Shown here: positions 60,160 to 64,000 of the stretch, in pieces
Layout: the number at the start of each line of letters is the position of its first letter
How positions within the stretch are numbered: the stretch's first letter is position 1
Source: Hydractinia symbiolongicarpus
Taxonomy: Eukaryota; Cnidaria; Hydrozoa; Anthoathecata; Hydractiniidae
Length of the DNA stretch: 64,000 nucleotides
Direction of reading: 5' to 3'
Assembly (NCBI RefSeq): GCF_029227915.1
Contig: NC_079885.1
Span: forward strand, 15,635,001 to 15,699,000
Position numbers and translations under genes: made by a program
The notes under the pieces: generated by a model
Told to the model about the DNA's origin: nothing
The model's database searches: none
What the model saw: only the letters and a program-made list of their open reading frames with translations

Positions 60160-60608
60160 ATTGACTTTTTCACGTTACATTATTTATCATTAGGACTGGG
60201 ACGTATCTTTTTTACGCAATAGCCGCTGAGTAAATCAAGAAAGAGACATGATTAGAATTTGCTTTCCCTTCAAAACGGCTACAATCTTGCTGCAATAAAT
60301 GCGCCACGTCGCAAATAAATGGATTACGAGCGTCAGACAAAGAAAATGGCGATGTAGTTACTTTGCTAATTAACTTTGTCATATGAAAATTAAGTCTGAA
60401 AGCACCCTAGATTTCCTTCGTTGGAACTTTTTACCGGAAATCTTAAAGCGCATGGTTGTCGTAAAGAATCGATAGCGCTTAAAAAGAGCTTTCAAATGCA
60501 CATAAACACGACCTATTTCGGATGATCCAGTCAAGAAATATGACCTTTAAAGTGTGAACCATTTTCGATGTAATGTCTAATAAATCGTAGATATCTGCCC
60601 CTTTGTGT

Positions 60609-60727
60609 GTCTACGACCATACCACGATGAACACACCTGTTCTCGTCCGATCACGGAAGTTAAGCATCGTTGGGCCGGGATAGTACTTGGATGGGGGACC
60701 GCCTGGGAACTCCCGGTGTCGTAGGCT
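60609..60727 (+). rRNA. 5S: 5S rRNA, copy 107
   Basis: T63 allele. The pre-gene block has one base lost (ATGTCTAATAAATC) and CCCCTTTGTGTG. Counterpart copy 111. Confidence 0.96.
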
Positions 60728-61177
60728 ATTGACTTTTTCACGTTACATTATTTATCATTACGACTGTGACGTATCTTTTTTACGCAATAGCCGCCGAGTT
60801 AATCAAGAAAGAGACATGATTAGAAGTTGCTTTCCCTTCAAAACGACTACCATCGTGCTGCAATAAATGCGCCACGTCGCAAATGAATGGATTACGACCG
60901 TCAGACAAAGAAAATAGCGATGTACTTACTTTGCTAACTAATTTTGTCATATGAAAATTAAGTCTGAAAGTACCCTAGATTTCCTTCGTTGGAACTTTTT
61001 ACCGGAAATCTTAAAGCGCATTATTGTCGTAATTAATGAATAGCGCTTGAAATGAGCTTTCAAATGCACATAAACACGACCTATTTCGGATAATCCAGTC
61101 AAGAAATATGACCTTTAAAGTTTAAACCATTTTCGATGTAATGTGCTAATAAATCGTAGATATCTGCCCGTTTGTTT

Positions 61178-61296
61178 GTCTACGACCATACCACGATGAA
61201 CACACCTGTTCTCGTCAGATCACGGAAGTTAAGCATCGTTGGGCCGGGATAGTACTTGAATGGGGGACCGCCTGGGAACTCCCGGTGTCGTAGGCT
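61178..61296 (+). rRNA. 5S: 5S rRNA, copy 108
   Basis: C40A, T63 and G82A (ACTTGAATGGG), which alters box C and the predicted G82-C94 pair. Same as copy 112. Confidence 0.91.
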
Positions 61297-61746
61297 ATTG
61301 ACTTTTTCACGTTACATTATTTATCATTACGACTGTGACGTATCTTTTTTACGCAATAGCCGCCGAGTAAATCAAGAAAGAGACATGATTAGAAGTTGCT
61401 TTCCCTTCAAAACGACTACCATCGTGCTGCAATAAATGCGCCACGTCGCAAATGAATGGATTACGAGCGTCAGACAAAGAAAATAGCGATGTACTTACTT
61501 TGCTAATTAACTTTGTCATATGAAAATTGAGTCTGAAAGTACCCTAGATTTCCTTCGTTGGAACTTTTTACCGGAAATCTTAAAGCGCATTATTGTCGTA
61601 ATTAATGAATAGCGCTTGAAATGAGCTTTCAAATGCACATAAACACGACCTATTTCGGATAATCCAGTCAAGAAATATGACCTTTAAAGTTTAAACCATT
61701 TTCGATGTAATGTGCTAATAAATCGTAGATATCTGCCCATTTGTTT

Positions 61747-61865
61747 GTCTACGACCATACCACGATGAACACACCTGTTCTCGTCCGATCACGGAAGTTA
61801 AGCATCGTTGGGCCGGGATAGTACTTGGATGGGGGACCGCCTGGGAACTCCCGGTGTCGTAGGCT
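61747..61865 (+). rRNA. 5S: 5S rRNA, copy 109
   Basis: T63 allele; pre-gene CTGCCCATTTG in place of CTGCCCGTTTG. Confidence 0.97.
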
Positions 61866-62314
61866 ATTGACTTTTTCACGTTACATTATTTATCATTACG
61901 ACTGGGACGTATCTTTTTTACGCAATAGCCGCTGAGTAAATCAAGAAAGAGACATGATTAGAAGTTTCTTTCCCTTCAAAACGGCTACAATCTTGCTGCA
62001 ATAAATGCGCCACGTCGCAAATAAATGGATTACGAGCGTCAGACAAAGAAAATGGCGATGTAGTTACTTTGCTAATTAACTTTGTCATATGAAAATTAAG
62101 TCTGAAAGTACCCTAGATTGCCTTCGTTGGAACTTTTACCGGAATTCTTAAAGCGCATTATTGTCGTAATTAATGGATAGCGCTTGAAACGAGCTTTCAA
62201 ATGCACATAAACACAACCTTTTTCGGATAATCCAGTCAAGAAATATGACCTTTAAAATTTAAACCATTTTTGATGTAATGTGCTAATAAATCGTAGATAT
62301 CTGCCCGTTTGTTT

Positions 62315-62433
62315 GTCTACGACCATACCACGATGAACACACCTGTTCTCGTCCGATCACGGAATTTAAGCATCGTTGGGCCGGGATAGTACTTGGATGG
62401 GGGACCGCCTGGGAACTCCCGGTGTCGTAGGCT
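62315..62433 (+). rRNA. 5S: 5S rRNA, copy 110
   Basis: G51T and T63; counterpart of copy 106 without C68A. Confidence 0.92.
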
Positions 62434-62883
62434 ATTGACTTTTTCACGTTACATTATTTATCATTAGGACTGGGACGTATCTTTTTTACGCAATAGCCGC
62501 TGAGTAAATCAAGAAAGAGACATGATTAGAATTTGCTTTCCCTTCAAAACGGCTACAACCTTGCTGCAATAAATGCGCCACGTCGCAAATAAATGGATTA
62601 CGAGCGTCAGACAAAGAAAATGGCGATGTAGTTACTTTGCTAATTAACTTTGTCATATGAAAATTAAGTCTGAAAGCACCCTAGATTTCCTTCGTTGGAA
62701 CTTTTTACCGGAAATCTTAAAGCGCATGGTTGTCGTAAAGAATCGATAGCGCTTAAAAAGAGCTTTCAAATGCACATAAACACGACCTATTTCGGATGAT
62801 CCAGTCAAGAAATATGACCTTTAAAGTGTGAACCATTTTCGATGTAATGTGCTAATAAATCGTAGATATCTGCCCCTTTGGGT

Positions 62884-63002
62884 GTCTACGACCATACCAC
62901 GATGAACACACCTGTTCTCGTCCGATCACGGAAGTTAAGCATCGTTGGGCCGGGATAGTACTTGGATGGGGGACCGCCTGGGAACTCCCGGTGTCGTAGG
63001 CT
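62884..63002 (+). rRNA. 5S: 5S rRNA, copy 111
   Basis: T63 allele; pre-gene CCCCTTTGGGTG. Confidence 0.96.
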
Positions 63003-63452
63003 ATTGACTTTTTCACGTTACATTATTTATCATTACGACTGTGACGTATCTTTTTTACGCAATAGCCGCCGAGTAAATCAAGAAAGAGACATGATTAGAA
63101 GTTGCTTTCCCTTCAAAACGACTACCATCGTGCTGCAATAAATGCGCCACGTCGCAAATGAATGGATTACGACCGTCAGACAAAGAAAATAGCGATGTAC
63201 TTACTTTGCTAACTAATTTTGTCATATGAAAATTAAGTCTGAAAGTACCCTAGATTTCCTTCGTTGGAACTTTTTACCGGAAATCTTAAAGCGCATTATT
63301 GTCGTAATTAATGAATAGCGCTTGAAATGAGCTTTCAAATGCACATAAACACGACCTATTTCGGATAATCCAGTCAAGAAATATGACCTTTAAAGTTTAA
63401 ACCATTTTCGATGTAATGTGCTAATAAATCGTAGATATCTGCCCGTTTGTTT

Positions 63453-63571
63453 GTCTACGACCATACCACGATGAACACACCTGTTCTCGTCAGATCACGG
63501 AAGTTAAGCATCGTTGGGCCGGGATAGTACTTGAATGGGGGACCGCCTGGGAACTCCCGGTGTCGTAGGCT
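63453..63571 (+). rRNA. 5S: 5S rRNA, copy 112
   Basis: C40A, T63 and G82A; duplicate of copy 108. Last complete gene in the window. Confidence 0.91.
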
Positions 63572-64000
63572 ATTGACTTTTTCACGTTACATTATTTATC
63601 ATTACGACTGTGACGTATCTTTTTTACGAAATAGCCGCCGAGTAAATCAAGAAAGAGACATGATTAGAAGTTGCTTTCCCTTCAAAACGACTACCATCGT
63701 GCTGCAATAAATGCGCCACGTCGCAAATGAATGGATTACGAGCGTCAGACAAAGAAAATAGCGATGTACTTACTTTGCTAACTAATTTTGTCATATGAAA
63801 ATTAAGTCTGAAAGTACCCTAGATTTCCTTCGTTGGAACTTTTTACCGGAAATCTTAAAGCGCATTATTGTCGTAATTAATGAATAGCGCTTGAAATGAG
63901 CTTTCAAATGCACATAAACACGACCTATTTCGGATAATCCAGTCAAGAAATATGACCTTTAAAGTTTAAACCATTTTCGATGTAATGTGCTAATAAATCG
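63572..64000. other. Partial 5S spacer at the right edge
   Basis: Spacer after copy 112. It carries the T5 and T6 runs and the AATAGCGATGTACTTAC / CTAACTAATTTTG lineage, and stops about 20 bp short of the next gene, at the TATA-like element. Confidence 0.9.

Larger units (their letters stand above)
59170..63720 (+). repeat. 4-unit duplication, 2275 bp
   Basis: Copies 105-108 match copies 109-112 in order (T63; G51T; CCCCTTTG pre-gene block; C40A+G82A), with starts 2274-2275 bp apart. Confidence 0.9.
1..64000 (+). repeat. 5S rDNA tandem array, 112 complete units of about 569 bp
   Basis: The whole window is a direct tandem repeat. Gene starts run from 295 to 63453, so 111 steps span 63158 bp and the mean unit is 569.0 bp. 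Steps other than 569 are few: 570 (before copies 2, 6, 12 and 71), 568 (before 39, 70, 76, 107 and 110), 567 (before 80) and 571 (before 51). They trace to small indels such as an A-tract change, a lost T or a lost AA pair. All copies lie in the same orientation. Spacers differ among units by shared blocks of linked substitutions, so several spacer lineages are interleaved. Tandem 5S arrays are usual in animals and other eukaryotes. Both window edges cut spacers, so the true array is longer. Confidence 0.98.

Noticed and set aside
1-64000. CRISPR array or prokaryotic repeat
   Set aside because: The repeats are 569 bp with a conserved eukaryotic 5S gene in each, not short repeats with unique spacers, and there are no cas-like genes.
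1-64000. Non-genic satellite DNA
   Set aside because: Each unit holds an intact Pol III gene with internal promoter and terminator, and the gene is clearly better conserved than the spacer.
1-64000. A new multi-gene biological system
   Set aside because: Both strands were read through the spacers and nothing other than the 5S units was found. What is unusual here lies in the variant classes and higher-order structure of the array.

Overview
The window is one uninterrupted head-to-tail tandem array of eukaryotic 5S ribosomal RNA genes. I located 112 complete copies, all on the + strand. The repeat unit is almost always 569 bp: a gene of 119 bp and an AT-rich spacer of about 450 bp. The array starts and ends inside spacers, so it continues beyond both edges. 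No protein gene, tRNA, snRNA, spliced-leader gene or transposon was found in it.

Organism. The gene has the eukaryotic 5S fold and a type 1 RNA polymerase III internal promoter (box A near 50-64, intermediate element near 67-72, box C near 80-97), followed by a T-run terminator. Its sequence style (GACCATACCACG near the start, GATGGGGGACCGCCTGGG in box C) resembles invertebrate animal 5S rRNA. The species cannot be named from this sequence alone.

Numbering used in the entries: gene position 1 is the G of GTCTACGAC (or GTTTACGAC) and position 119 is the T of GTCGTAGGCT. The reference is the commonest form of each base (C3, G21, A23, C63, G69, C106). Pairs I infer by eye: helix I 1-118 to 9-110; helix II 16-62 to 21-57, with 63 bulged; helix III including 28-51 and 29-48; and the stem 67-108 to 72-103.

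Layout. 1-9.6 kb: a very homogeneous zone of 4-unit and then 5-unit higher-order repeats. 9.6-15.7 kb: mixed spacer types, with chimeric units. 15.9-23.3 kb: a 6-unit (3414 bp) higher-order repeat. 25.0-28.2 kb: a clean 3-unit duplication. 28.2-41.4 kb: a zone rich in the C106T allele, in box A variants and in a 2-unit (1138 bp) repeat. 39-59 kb: a zone carrying the G69A allele, partly linked to a broken terminator. 59.2-63.7 kb: a 4-unit (2275 bp) duplication.

Each unit works alone: a TATA-like element about 30 bp upstream, the internal promoter, the gene, a T5 terminator 7 bp past the gene, and a second T6 run about 38 bp further on. The variation between copies is what unequal crossing-over and gene conversion would leave. 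It includes candidate pseudogenes and possible functional 5S subtypes.
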